The translations under genes were made by a program, and so were the position numbers. DNA of 64,000 bases, from assembly GCA_002323795.1 (NCBI GenBank), contig DCPZ01000011.1, forward strand, positions 1 through 64,000, in the 5' to 3' direction. The first letter of the stretch is position 1; each line of letters starts with the position of its first letter. The notes beneath the pieces are model-generated. The model was not told the origin of the DNA. It worked only from the letters and a program-made list of their open reading frames with translations, and did not search any database. Below, piece by piece: positions 19,789-27,551 of the stretch. Source of the stretch: Flavobacteriales bacterium UBA1531. GTDB taxonomy: Bacteria; Bacteroidota; Bacteroidia; Flavobacteriales_D; Sanyastnellaceae.

Positions 19789-20568
19789 TCAGTGGGCGAC
19801 CACGAATCGTTCCGAGATGCCAGTTCCTTCGTTTGTCGTCAACGTTAGGATGTAGAATCCTGACTCCCAAAGAGATGCGTCGATATATACGACGCCATGT
19901 TGGGATGTGAGCTGAGCCGTCTCAACCTCGCGACCGTTGCTGTCAAATATTGACATCGTCGCGCTGTTCGCTCCGTTTAGGTGATACGGAAAAGATGAAA
20001 TCCCGACCACCGGTTGAGGAAAAATGGCTTCTCCTGAGACGGCAGGAGTCTCTTCACCAACATCAAGGGCACAATTTTCTGCATCTAAGCAGAAAAGAAC
20101 CATTTGACACGTTCCGGCGTCGACGTCATTTACGGGGTGAAAACAATACTCCAACGCGGTCACCCCAGCCACTCCAGCAGGGTAGTAATCCGCGATGAAT
20201 GTCGAATCCGTCTCCTCTGGCGCCAGACTCACCAAATAGAAATCATCGTCAAATGAGCTAAACGTGCCAACTGGGTAGCACAAAGGCCCCCAGCAGAAGC
20301 GGTCATAAGCACCCTCGTTCTCTTCGACATACGGCAAATTATATGGGCTAACAAGCTGAGAAATATATCGGGTGACCTGCAGTTGCAAAGTGTCCTCTGT
20401 CAAATTGGTAACGTCCCAGTGAATTGCAATTTCTGCGTTTTCCGGATCCGAAAGGCTGCCTTCAAAGACCTCTATTGGATCGACTAAAGAGGGCTGTGCA
20501 ATGGCCGTTCCCGCCAGCAGGCAAAAGCTCATGGAAACAGCAATGAAAAGTGATTTTAGCTCATTCAT
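19789..20568 (-). CDS. Secreted protein with a T9SS type A-like C-terminal sorting domain
   Basis: A 259-residue protein with a signal peptide (residues 1-24, cleavage after AIAQ). Residues about 30-170 form a beta-rich domain with six cysteines in three loose pairs, of no family I recognise. The last 75 or so residues look like a T9SS sorting domain: FPQPVVG.., SATMSIFDSNGREVETAQL, GVVYIDASLWESGFYILTLTTNEG, SERFVVAH, in that order. The opening motif is FPQP rather than the usual YPNP. Export would therefore run through Sec and then SprA, encoded in the same window. It is divergent from the TlpA-like gene. Confidence 0.75.
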   Translation of the reverse strand: MNELKSLFIAVSMSFCLLAGTAIAQPSLVDPIEVFEGSLSDPENAEIAIHWDVTNLTEDTLQLQVTRYISQLVSPYNLPYVEENEGAYDRFCWGPLCYPVGTFSSFDDDFYLVSLAPEETDSTFIADYYPAGVAGVTALEYCFHPVNDVDAGTCQMVLFCLDAENCALDVGEETPAVSGEAIFPQPVVGISSFPYHLNGANSATMSIFDSNGREVETAQLTSQHGVVYIDASLWESGFYILTLTTNEGTGISERFVVAH

Positions 20569-20573
20569 GGGGG

Positions 20574-20581
20574 CGAAGATA
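20574..20581 (-). promoter_or_regulatory. Predicted -7 element of the T9SS-sorted protein gene
   Basis: On the minus strand TATCTTCG (one mismatch to TAnnTTTG) ends five bases before the ATG at 20568, predicting +1 at about 20570 and almost no leader. No TTG is seen at the right distance. Confidence 0.45.
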
Positions 20582-20676
20582 CCGAGATTGGCTTGGAATT
20601 TGCCCTTGAAGATGACAACCTTTGGGCAGATTCGTTTTAAATTGTCCTCGCTTGCACTTCCTAGAAACCGAAGAAC

Positions 20677-21177
20677 ATGAAATCCAACATTCTCCGAGGC
20701 GGAATCGCCTTCGCCTTCATCGCAATATTTGCGGCTTGTTCTTGGTCACAAACCTTGCCCGCAGTCCAATTGAAAAATATGGATGGTGAATCCATTTCCA
20801 CAGAAGGTTTAATTACACCAGGGAGTCCAACGTTAATTTGCTTCTGGGCGACTTGGTGCAGCCCTTGTAAGCGTGAGCTGAACAATTACGCCGAACTCTA
20901 TGAAGATTGGAAAGATGAAACCGGGGTCAAAATTGTTGCCGTGAGCATTGATGACCAACGCAGCATTCGAAGGGTAGCCCCATATGTCAATAGCGTTCTA
21001 TGGGACTACGAAATTCTTTTGGACCCCAACAAAGATTTTGCACGAGCAATGCAGGTGGTCAATGTCCCTCATACGTTTCTCGTTAACGGTGAAGGAAAAA
21101 TTGTTTGGCAGCACAACAACTACTCGGATGGCGATGAAGAAGAGGTCTATGAGCAACTTGTGAAATGGTCAGAATGA
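20677..21177 (+). CDS. TlpA-like exported thioredoxin-fold protein
   Basis: A 166-residue protein with an N-terminal export signal; either signal peptidase I cleavage after SWSQ or lipidation at C21 (FAAC) is possible. It contains a thioredoxin fold with WATWCSPCKREL, active site C61-x-x-C64, then VAVSIDDQ and the cis-proline region NVPHTFLVNGEGKIVWQH. TlpA/ResA-type proteins reduce disulfides or apocytochromes in the periplasm. A weak -7-like element AACCTTTG lies at 20617-20624. Its stop overlaps the DUF6029 start (ATGA), so the two are probably co-expressed and may act on the same substrate. Confidence 0.92.
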   Translation: MKSNILRGGIAFAFIAIFAACSWSQTLPAVQLKNMDGESISTEGLITPGSPTLICFWATWCSPCKRELNNYAELYEDWKDETGVKIVAVSIDDQRSIRRVAPYVNSVLWDYEILLDPNKDFARAMQVVNVPHTFLVNGEGKIVWQHNNYSDGDEEEVYEQLVKWSE

Positions 21178-22856
21178 ATTTTAAAACCGTCCTCGTCTGT
21201 GCCATGCTATTTCCTGCAATGGGACTTGCTCAAGGTGACGTGAGGGAAGCTGGAAGCGTTTCGGGAAACCTCCAAATGCTCTGGCAGAGCTATAGTGAAG
21301 ACGCCTTGATTGGAGCCATCGTACCGCCCGAAAAATCTGGCTTCAATGCATTTGGCAACCTCATCTATAAGCAAGGCGGATTCAGCGCCGGTTTGCGCTA
21401 CGAATCTTACCTGAATGCCGTTCTTGGTTTCCCGGGCAGATTCAAGGGAAGCGGAATCGGCTACCGATACGCCCGATACGCAGACCCAGCAGGAAAAGTT
21501 GATTTTACGATCGGTAATTTTTACGAACAATTCGGAAGTGGAATGATTCTCAGGGCGTACGAAGAGCGTGCGCTTGGGATAGACAACGCATTGGATGGGG
21601 TCCGCCTCATCATTCGTCCCATTGAAGGCGTTGAACTGAAAGCCCTTTATGGTAAGCAACGATTGGACTTCGACAGCCGATTGATCAATGGCCCTGGTAT
21701 CGTGAGGGCTATCGATGGCACAATTGACATCAATGGCTTACTCGCAAAAAATGGTGGATACGATTGGAAAACCAAACTCAGTTTAGGGGCAAGCTTCGTG
21801 AGTAAATTCCAAGAGGGGGGCACCATCACCAAAGACTCTCTAATTTTGGTGCTGCCTGAAAATATTGGAGCTTGGTCTTACCGATTGGATGCGCAACGCG
21901 CCGGCTGGTCTGCTGGTCTAGAGTATTCTGGAAAAATCAATGACCCGAACGCTGACAATGGTTACACCTACCGCAACGGAGAGGCGCTGTTGGCCAATTT
22001 AGGGTACACCCGACGAGGATTGGGATTCAGCCTCAGTGCCAAGACGGTAGACAATATGAGTTTTCGATCCGATCGAGATGTTTTGCTGTTTGATCTACCC
22101 ATCAACTACATCCCCGCGATTACGCAACAACACACCTACAATTTGGCAGCGACTCTATACCCTTATGCCACCGTAATTTCAGGAGAGTCAAGTGCAAGTG
22201 CGGAGCTCTTCTACAACATCCCAAAAGGCTCTCAAGTTGGAGGAAAATATGGGACGACAATCAGCATTAATTTCGCGGCAGCCAATGGGCTTGACACCAC
22301 GAATTTAAGTGATCAAGCCGAACAAGTATATGGTTATGAGCGTAATTCTTGGGGATTTGGTCCGAGTAAATTTGTGCGCGACTTCAATGTTCAAGTGAGT
22401 CGAAAGGTTTCGAAAACGTTCAAATGGAAATACACCTATTACAACCTCGAGTTCAATACACTTGCAACTCCCGTTACCACCACTTTCAAGGGAATTGTCT
22501 ACGCGGACATACACGTACTTGAAACCCAGGTCAGAACAAGCAAACGGCAAAGCCTTAGAACAGAATTTCAAGCACTTTTCACCGAACAAGACAAAGGAGA
22601 TTGGGCCACTGTATTGGCCGAATATACATGGAGCCCCCATTGGTTTTTGAGCATCGTCGATCAGTACAATTTCGGAAATTCAGACCCAAATGCTCGGGTT
22701 CACTACCTGTTTGGGGCGGTTGGCCGAATCGATGGCCCTCACAGGCTTTCAATCGGATATGGAAAACGGCGTGAGGGGATCTTCTGCATTGGTGGTGTTT
22801 GCCGAGCTGTTCCAGCATCCAATGGATTTGAAGTCAATTTCACCAGCAGTTTTTGA
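21174..22856 (+). CDS. DUF6029 family exported protein, probable outer-membrane beta-barrel
   Basis: A 560-residue protein with a signal peptide (residues about 1-20, cleavage after GLAQ). The mature sequence alternates aromatic and polar residues in many strands (GGFSAGLRYESYLNA, GIGYRYARYAD, VDFTIGNFYEQFGSGMILRAYEERALGIDNALDGVRL, read in pieces) and ends in a phenylalanine after NGFEVNFTSSF, the usual end of an outer-membrane barrel. The FYEQFGSGM and GIDNALDGV stretches are those of the DUF6029 family, of unknown function. The ATG at 21174 overlaps the stop of the TlpA-like gene; an in-frame ATG at 21165 is less likely. Confidence 0.82.
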   Translation: MNFKTVLVCAMLFPAMGLAQGDVREAGSVSGNLQMLWQSYSEDALIGAIVPPEKSGFNAFGNLIYKQGGFSAGLRYESYLNAVLGFPGRFKGSGIGYRYARYADPAGKVDFTIGNFYEQFGSGMILRAYEERALGIDNALDGVRLIIRPIEGVELKALYGKQRLDFDSRLINGPGIVRAIDGTIDINGLLAKNGGYDWKTKLSLGASFVSKFQEGGTITKDSLILVLPENIGAWSYRLDAQRAGWSAGLEYSGKINDPNADNGYTYRNGEALLANLGYTRRGLGFSLSAKTVDNMSFRSDRDVLLFDLPINYIPAITQQHTYNLAATLYPYATVISGESSASAELFYNIPKGSQVGGKYGTTISINFAAANGLDTTNLSDQAEQVYGYERNSWGFGPSKFVRDFNVQVSRKVSKTFKWKYTYYNLEFNTLATPVTTTFKGIVYADIHVLETQVRTSKRQSLRTEFQALFTEQDKGDWATVLAEYTWSPHWFLSIVDQYNFGNSDPNARVHYLFGAVGRIDGPHRLSIGYGKRREGIFCIGGVCRAVPASNGFEVNFTSSF

Positions 22857-22918
22857 CGCCCTGCATCTATTTCTAGGAAGAAATGTGATAAATGTGACAA
22901 TTATGTCGAGATTTTCTC

Positions 22919-22926
22919 TAGTTTTG
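22919..22926 (+). promoter_or_regulatory. Predicted -7 element of the first thioredoxin-fold cargo gene
   Basis: TAGTTTTG, a perfect TAnnTTTG, predicts +1 at about 22930 and a leader of about 35 bases before the ATG at 22965. No matching TTG was found at -33. Confidence 0.45.
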
Positions 22927-22964
22927 AGAACCCCTAAATGAATTGAAAAATTAAACAGTTGAAT

Positions 22965-24440
22965 ATGAAACACTTCTACACTTTTCTAGTGTGTCTCTTT
23001 GTTGGGACTACATCTTTCGCTCAATTGCCAGATGGCAGCATAGCACCTGATTTCACAGCCACAGACATTGATGGCGTGGAACACAATCTTTACGACCTCC
23101 TAGACGAAGGAAAGAAGGTAATTATTGACTTTTCAGCTACTTGGTGTGGCCCTTGTTGGAACTATCATACGAACGGTGTCTTCGAGGAGTTGTATGAAAC
23201 CTACGGCCCTGAAGGCACTGATGAGTTGCGGATTTTTTGGATTGAAGGGGATGATACAACCACTGAGGCCGATTTAAACGGAACAGGCACAGCCACACAA
23301 GGTGATTGGGTCACTGGCACGAGCTTCCCAATCATTGATAACGGCGGATCAATTTTCGCTGACTACGCAGGTGCATATTACCCTACAATTTATACGGTTT
23401 GTCCAAATCGCATCATTACTGAATCTGGGCAAACAGATGTTGCGGGACATGCTGCAATCTTCCAAGCGAACGACTGCGCAGCTGCCTCTTTGCCCAATGA
23501 TCCTGCTTTGTTGGGATACACTGGTGGAACTACAGCTTGCCCCGGAGAACCAGTGAACATGAGCGTGGATTTGATGAATCTCGGCGTATCAAACTTGCAG
23601 TATTGCACCATTGCGGTCATGGACGGCAGCACCGAAGTTCTCTCTTACGATTGGAGTGGCGATCTTGACACGTACGAGGTTGCAAATGTTGACCTCGGAG
23701 CAGCTTCCTTTGATGCGAGCACGGCTTTCACCATTGAAATCACATCTTCAGATGACAATGACGTCAACAACAGCTCATCTGGAGCCGTTGAACTAGCTGC
23801 AGAAGGCACCTCTTTGGTAAAAGTTGAAATTCGCACGGACAACTGGCCTGGTGAGATCAGCTGGAACATTTCTGACGACGCAGGAAACGTAATCGAATCT
23901 GTAGCTGCTGGCGAGCTAACCGTAGCTGACGAAGTAGTTGTTTGGTGGGTGAGCGTTCCTTCCACTGGATGCTACAGCTTTACCCAGGGCGATACATATG
24001 GCGATGGACTACTCGCTGAGCAATGGGGTGATTTCACCAATGGATATTGCTTAGTAGAAACGTACAATGACGACCTCATATACATTTCCACAATTTTTGA
24101 TTATGATGGGTCATACGAATTTGAGTCAGTAAGTGCAGGCATGTCAGTAACTTCAGTGAACGTTGGCATCGAAGAGCAGTCTTTGAATGAAGTGACACGC
24201 GTGTTCCCAAATCCTTTCGCTGAGCAAACCAATTTGCAGTTTAACACAGCGAAAGCGGGCCCTGCCTCCATTGTCGTGTACAACTTGGTAGGTGAGCAAA
24301 TCATCAACGACAACTTGGGCACACTCGCAGCAGGTGAGTACAACCACATTTTAAACTTCAACGGCGTTACCGCTGGTGTTTATCTCATTCACTTGACCGC
24401 AGGTGGTGAGACAACTACCATGCGAGCTACGCTGAAGTGA
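22965..24440 (+). CDS. T9SS-sorted thioredoxin-fold protein, paralogue 1
   Basis: A 491-residue exported protein. The signal peptide ends at SFAQ (about residue 20). A thioredoxin domain follows directly (LPDGSIAPDFTATDIDG..HNLYD) with active site FSATWCGPCW, C61-x-x-C64, and the TVCPNR segment later in the domain. A middle beta-rich region of about 230 residues carries further cysteines. The last 80 residues form a T9SS type A sorting domain (VFPNPFAEQTNLQF, IVVYNLVGEQI, GVYLIHLTAGG). The ATG at 22965 is preferred over TTG 22959. A near-identical architecture is repeated in the next gene. It probably acts at or outside the cell surface as a thiol oxidoreductase, but its substrate is unknown. 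Confidence 0.88.
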   Translation: MKHFYTFLVCLFVGTTSFAQLPDGSIAPDFTATDIDGVEHNLYDLLDEGKKVIIDFSATWCGPCWNYHTNGVFEELYETYGPEGTDELRIFWIEGDDTTTEADLNGTGTATQGDWVTGTSFPIIDNGGSIFADYAGAYYPTIYTVCPNRIITESGQTDVAGHAAIFQANDCAAASLPNDPALLGYTGGTTACPGEPVNMSVDLMNLGVSNLQYCTIAVMDGSTEVLSYDWSGDLDTYEVANVDLGAASFDASTAFTIEITSSDDNDVNNSSSGAVELAAEGTSLVKVEIRTDNWPGEISWNISDDAGNVIESVAAGELTVADEVVVWWVSVPSTGCYSFTQGDTYGDGLLAEQWGDFTNGYCLVETYNDDLIYISTIFDYDGSYEFESVSAGMSVTSVNVGIEEQSLNEVTRVFPNPFAEQTNLQFNTAKAGPASIVVYNLVGEQIINDNLGTLAAGEYNHILNFNGVTAGVYLIHLTAGGETTTMRATLK

Positions 24441-24476
24441 AATAATTCAACCTCAATCTGAGGTTAAGTCATATAG

Positions 24477-24511
24477 AAATCCGCATCACCTCTCTGGTGG
24501 TGCGGATTTTT
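24477..24511 (+). terminator. Intrinsic terminator between the two thioredoxin-fold cargo genes
   Basis: AAATCCGCATCACC at 24477-24490 pairs with GGTGGTGCGGATTT at 24496-24509 through a 5-base loop, with one G-U pair, and is followed by TT. It separates the two paralogues into distinct transcription units. Confidence 0.85.
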
Positions 24512-24564
24512 CATTAAAAAATGTGCATCTTCACTTGACGGAACTCACACAACACATCCACACC

Positions 24565-26019
24565 ATGAAACTGAATTCTCTACTCGTCGCGTTTGCTCTT
24601 GTAGTCGCAACAGTACAAACAAGCTTCGCTCAGCTTCCCGACGGCTCCATTGCTCCTGACTTTACCATCACAGATATAGACGGTGAAGAACACAACCTTT
24701 ACAGCTACCTTGATTCAGGCTATTCTGTAATCATTGACTTCTCGGCCACGTGGTGCGGACCATGCTGGGATTATCACACAAGCGGGGTGTTCGAAGAGTT
24801 GTACGAGGCTCATGGGCCCGATGGTTCGAATGAATTGAGAATTCTATTCATCGAATCAGATGACAATACAACGGACGATGAATTGAACGGAATCGGAACG
24901 GGTACATGGGGGGACTGGACTGAAGGCGTAGACTACCCAATTGCTGATAACGGAGGAAACATCTTCAGTGCCTATGAGTGCTCGTACTATCCGACAATCA
25001 TGACCGTATGTCCAAACCGATTGCTCAAGCAAACGGGCCAGGCTACGTTTAATTCTCACGCGTCATATGTGCAATCCATTGAATGCGCTCCGGCCACATT
25101 GCCCCTTGATGTTGGGTTAGTCGATTATGTTGGTTCCGTTCGATCATGCCCAGAAACCCCAACAGCTTTGGGCGTGACACTCATCAACAACGGCACAGAG
25201 CCCTTGACCTCATGCACACTTGAAGCATCCACTCTATTTGGGACTGAACTTCTTACTTACGAATGGTCTGGATACCTCGAGACTTACCAAATTACGGAGG
25301 TAAACTTGGGGGAGGCCATATTCCCGACCACTTCAATGTTCAGCATCGAAGTCACGTCTGAAGATGGATACGAAGGAAACAATAGCGTTTCAGCCACAAT
25401 GAATTTGAGCCAAGAAGCAGCCACTTCATTGTTGCGCGTTCAATTCACGACGGACAATATGCCGGCTGATAACCGTTGGTCCATTACAGACTTTTCTGGT
25501 GACGAAGTAGCAGGAATTGCTTTTGGCGATATGAACGAGAGCAACACCGATTACAATTGGTGGATTAACCTTGAAACACTTGGATGCTTCACGTTCAACC
25601 TTTTTGACTTGACTGGCAATGGCGGTGACCTCGCCTGCTCTTTCAGCACCTACGACGAAGGTGGCTTCCAGATCAACAATGTCTTCACCCTGAACAACAA
25701 CGGCAATTGGAATCAATTGGACAAGGGCTTTTCAGTGAACGAACTAAACCTGAGCCTTGGAGAAAACTTTAGCGCTTCGCCAATTGCCATTTATCCGAAT
25801 CCCTTGAATCAAGAAAACGAGGTTCAATTATCTGGATTAACAGGCAGAGAAACGCGAATTGAATTGCATAGTTCAACAGGTGCATTGATCCGCTCTTGGA
25901 TGCCTCCAAACCAGATAGGAACCCTGAATTTGACCATTGGAGAACTTGAAACAGGCCTCTACATCATCTCTGTGCATGATGCGAATGGGATCCAATCTCA
26001 ACGTTTGATTAAATCATGA
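24565..26019 (+). CDS. T9SS-sorted thioredoxin-fold protein, paralogue 2
   Basis: A 484-residue tandem paralogue of the preceding gene, sharing signal peptide type (ends TSFAQ), the LPDGSIAPDFT.TDIDG.EHNLY opening, active site C64-x-x-C67 in FSATWCGPCWDYHT, the GVFEELYE..GP.G..ELRI stretch and the YYPTI.TVCPNR segment. The sorting domain is IAIYPNPLNQENEVQL to GLYIISVHDANG and RLIKS. The middle domain has diverged much more than the thioredoxin part. The start at 24565 excludes 14 residues that do not look like a signal peptide. The stop overlaps the Omp28-like gene (ATGA), so these are one operon. Confidence 0.88.
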   Translation: MKLNSLLVAFALVVATVQTSFAQLPDGSIAPDFTITDIDGEEHNLYSYLDSGYSVIIDFSATWCGPCWDYHTSGVFEELYEAHGPDGSNELRILFIESDDNTTDDELNGIGTGTWGDWTEGVDYPIADNGGNIFSAYECSYYPTIMTVCPNRLLKQTGQATFNSHASYVQSIECAPATLPLDVGLVDYVGSVRSCPETPTALGVTLINNGTEPLTSCTLEASTLFGTELLTYEWSGYLETYQITEVNLGEAIFPTTSMFSIEVTSEDGYEGNNSVSATMNLSQEAATSLLRVQFTTDNMPADNRWSITDFSGDEVAGIAFGDMNESNTDYNWWINLETLGCFTFNLFDLTGNGGDLACSFSTYDEGGFQINNVFTLNNNGNWNQLDKGFSVNELNLSLGENFSASPIAIYPNPLNQENEVQLSGLTGRETRIELHSSTGALIRSWMPPNQIGTLNLTIGELETGLYIISVHDANGIQSQRLIKS

Positions 26020-26900
26020 GGACATTTGCGTCATCTTTTCTCAAGATCTGTTGCGTCGCTTTTCTTGTCATACTCAATGCCTGCGACAAGATTGAAAATC
26101 CGATCATACCAGCACCTTGGTTTTACATTGAAAGCATTTCTGGACCGGTTCCTGAATTTGACGCGTTGCCCAGCATCTCTGCACAAAAGCGAGTGGTCAT
26201 TGAAGATTTTACAGCACACCAATGCGGGAATTGTCCTGCGGCAGCCCTCACCGCAGAACAAATTTCAGATGCCAACAGTGGTTTGGTGTCCGTTTTAGCT
26301 ATTCACGCAGGTGATTTGGCCAACACCGATGACGAATACTTCGATACAGACTGGACAACCACAGAAGGTGACATATTTTGGGATCAACTCGACTTTCAGG
26401 CGAATCCGTTAGGCAGAGTCAATCGAGTCAATGGTAACGGAGCTTTTTGGGCTCCAGCGCAATGGAACGACAAAGTCAATGCGGAACTGACGAAACCCGC
26501 ACCCGTGGGTCTTCAAGCAGAACACTCGTGGGAGGCCTCCAATGGTCAACTCCACATGCACGTTCATGGAACATTTTACGAGGAAGTGGAAGGCCCCATC
26601 CAACTGTCCTGGTTGATTTTGGAATCCAACATCGTTGACTACCAGCTGGATTATGACTCCGATCCCGCAGTCGTGCCCAACTACGAATTTGACCACGTCT
26701 TACGAGGATCTGTCAATGGTGCACTTGGCCAGGGCTTTGGAGATGCAGCCTCAGGAGTGGCTTCAGGAGATGAAGCCATACAATCGGTCACACTGCAATG
26801 GAATTCGTCTTGGTCAATGGACAATTCCACTGTGCTAGCCATTATCACGAATGGTGATGGTTACATCCTCAACTCTCTAGAAATTCATCCCGGAGAGTGA
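26016..26900 (+). CDS. Omp28-related outer-membrane lipoprotein with a CxxC thioredoxin-like site
   Basis: A 294-residue protein with a lipoprotein signal (cleavage before C23 in LNAC). The Omp28 family signature is present: RVVIEDFTAHQCGNCPAAA with C70-x-x-C73, then a long region GLVSVLAIHAGD, and PLGRVNRVNG. Omp28-type proteins have a thioredoxin-like core and sit on the outer membrane of Bacteroidota; their precise role is not known. The ATG overlaps the stop of the second thioredoxin paralogue and the stop overlaps the next start (GTGA), so it is translationally linked on both sides. Confidence 0.88.
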   Translation: MRTFASSFLKICCVAFLVILNACDKIENPIIPAPWFYIESISGPVPEFDALPSISAQKRVVIEDFTAHQCGNCPAAALTAEQISDANSGLVSVLAIHAGDLANTDDEYFDTDWTTTEGDIFWDQLDFQANPLGRVNRVNGNGAFWAPAQWNDKVNAELTKPAPVGLQAEHSWEASNGQLHMHVHGTFYEEVEGPIQLSWLILESNIVDYQLDYDSDPAVVPNYEFDHVLRGSVNGALGQGFGDAASGVASGDEAIQSVTLQWNSSWSMDNSTVLAIITNGDGYILNSLEIHPGE

Positions 26901-27532
26901 AGAGGCTCGTTCCCATCATTTCAATTGTTTGCGTCTGCTTCCTTTACACTTCGAAGCAAACGATTCAGGCGCAAGACGACCCGCTAAAATTCGGCGCGCG
27001 TGTCCACGGTGGATTTGCCACAACTCAAGTGCATGGAGATCAGATTTCAGGCTTCAATAAGTTCGGCTTCACTGCAGGAGCTAGCGTGGATTTGAATCGA
27101 AGAGCAAATGCAGGTATCCAATTCGGAATGTTTCTCACCCAAAAAGGAAGCCGCAAGGTCCCGGACACAAAAAACGGCGACTATAACACATGGAGCTACC
27201 GCTTCACTTATATCGATCTGCCATTGATGCGAACTTGGGACACGAAGGATTGGCGACTAAGCATTGGCGTTCAGCCCAGCATCCTCGTTCGCGGAGAAGA
27301 AGACTTCATTGGAGGTGGATTCACGGAGCTAACGTATTTGGAACTGCTCCCTGTAGATGTCGGTGCGGTGGCAGCGGCAGGTTGGAAATTCAATCCGCTG
27401 CTATCGTTGGAAGTCCGACTTTCACAAAGCCTCATGCCCATCAGCGAGCGCCCAGATCAACCCATCCCACGCTGGAATAACTTCATGATGAACATGGCCA
27501 TACAATGGATGGTCACTTTCTCTTTTAGCTGA
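26897..27532 (+). CDS. Outer-membrane beta-barrel protein (PorT-like family)
   Basis: A 211-residue protein with a signal peptide (cleavage near TIQAQ, residue about 25) and a mature part made of alternating amphipathic strands (FGARVHGGFATTQVHGD, FGFTAGASVDLN, GIQFGMFLTQKGS, WRLSIGVQPSILVRG) ending in the aromatic-polar WMVTFSFS. This pattern and length fit the OMP_b-brl_2 / PorT-like eight-stranded barrels common in Bacteroidota. It is not called PorT itself, because that identity needs alignment. The GTG start overlaps the Omp28 stop. It closes the redox operon; the next gene is convergent 19 bases away. Confidence 0.78.
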   Translation: MKRLVPIISIVCVCFLYTSKQTIQAQDDPLKFGARVHGGFATTQVHGDQISGFNKFGFTAGASVDLNRRANAGIQFGMFLTQKGSRKVPDTKNGDYNTWSYRFTYIDLPLMRTWDTKDWRLSIGVQPSILVRGEEDFIGGGFTELTYLELLPVDVGAVAAAGWKFNPLLSLEVRLSQSLMPISERPDQPIPRWNNFMMNMAIQWMVTFSFS

Positions 27533-27551
27533 AAACCCTGGCGCAGCAGAA

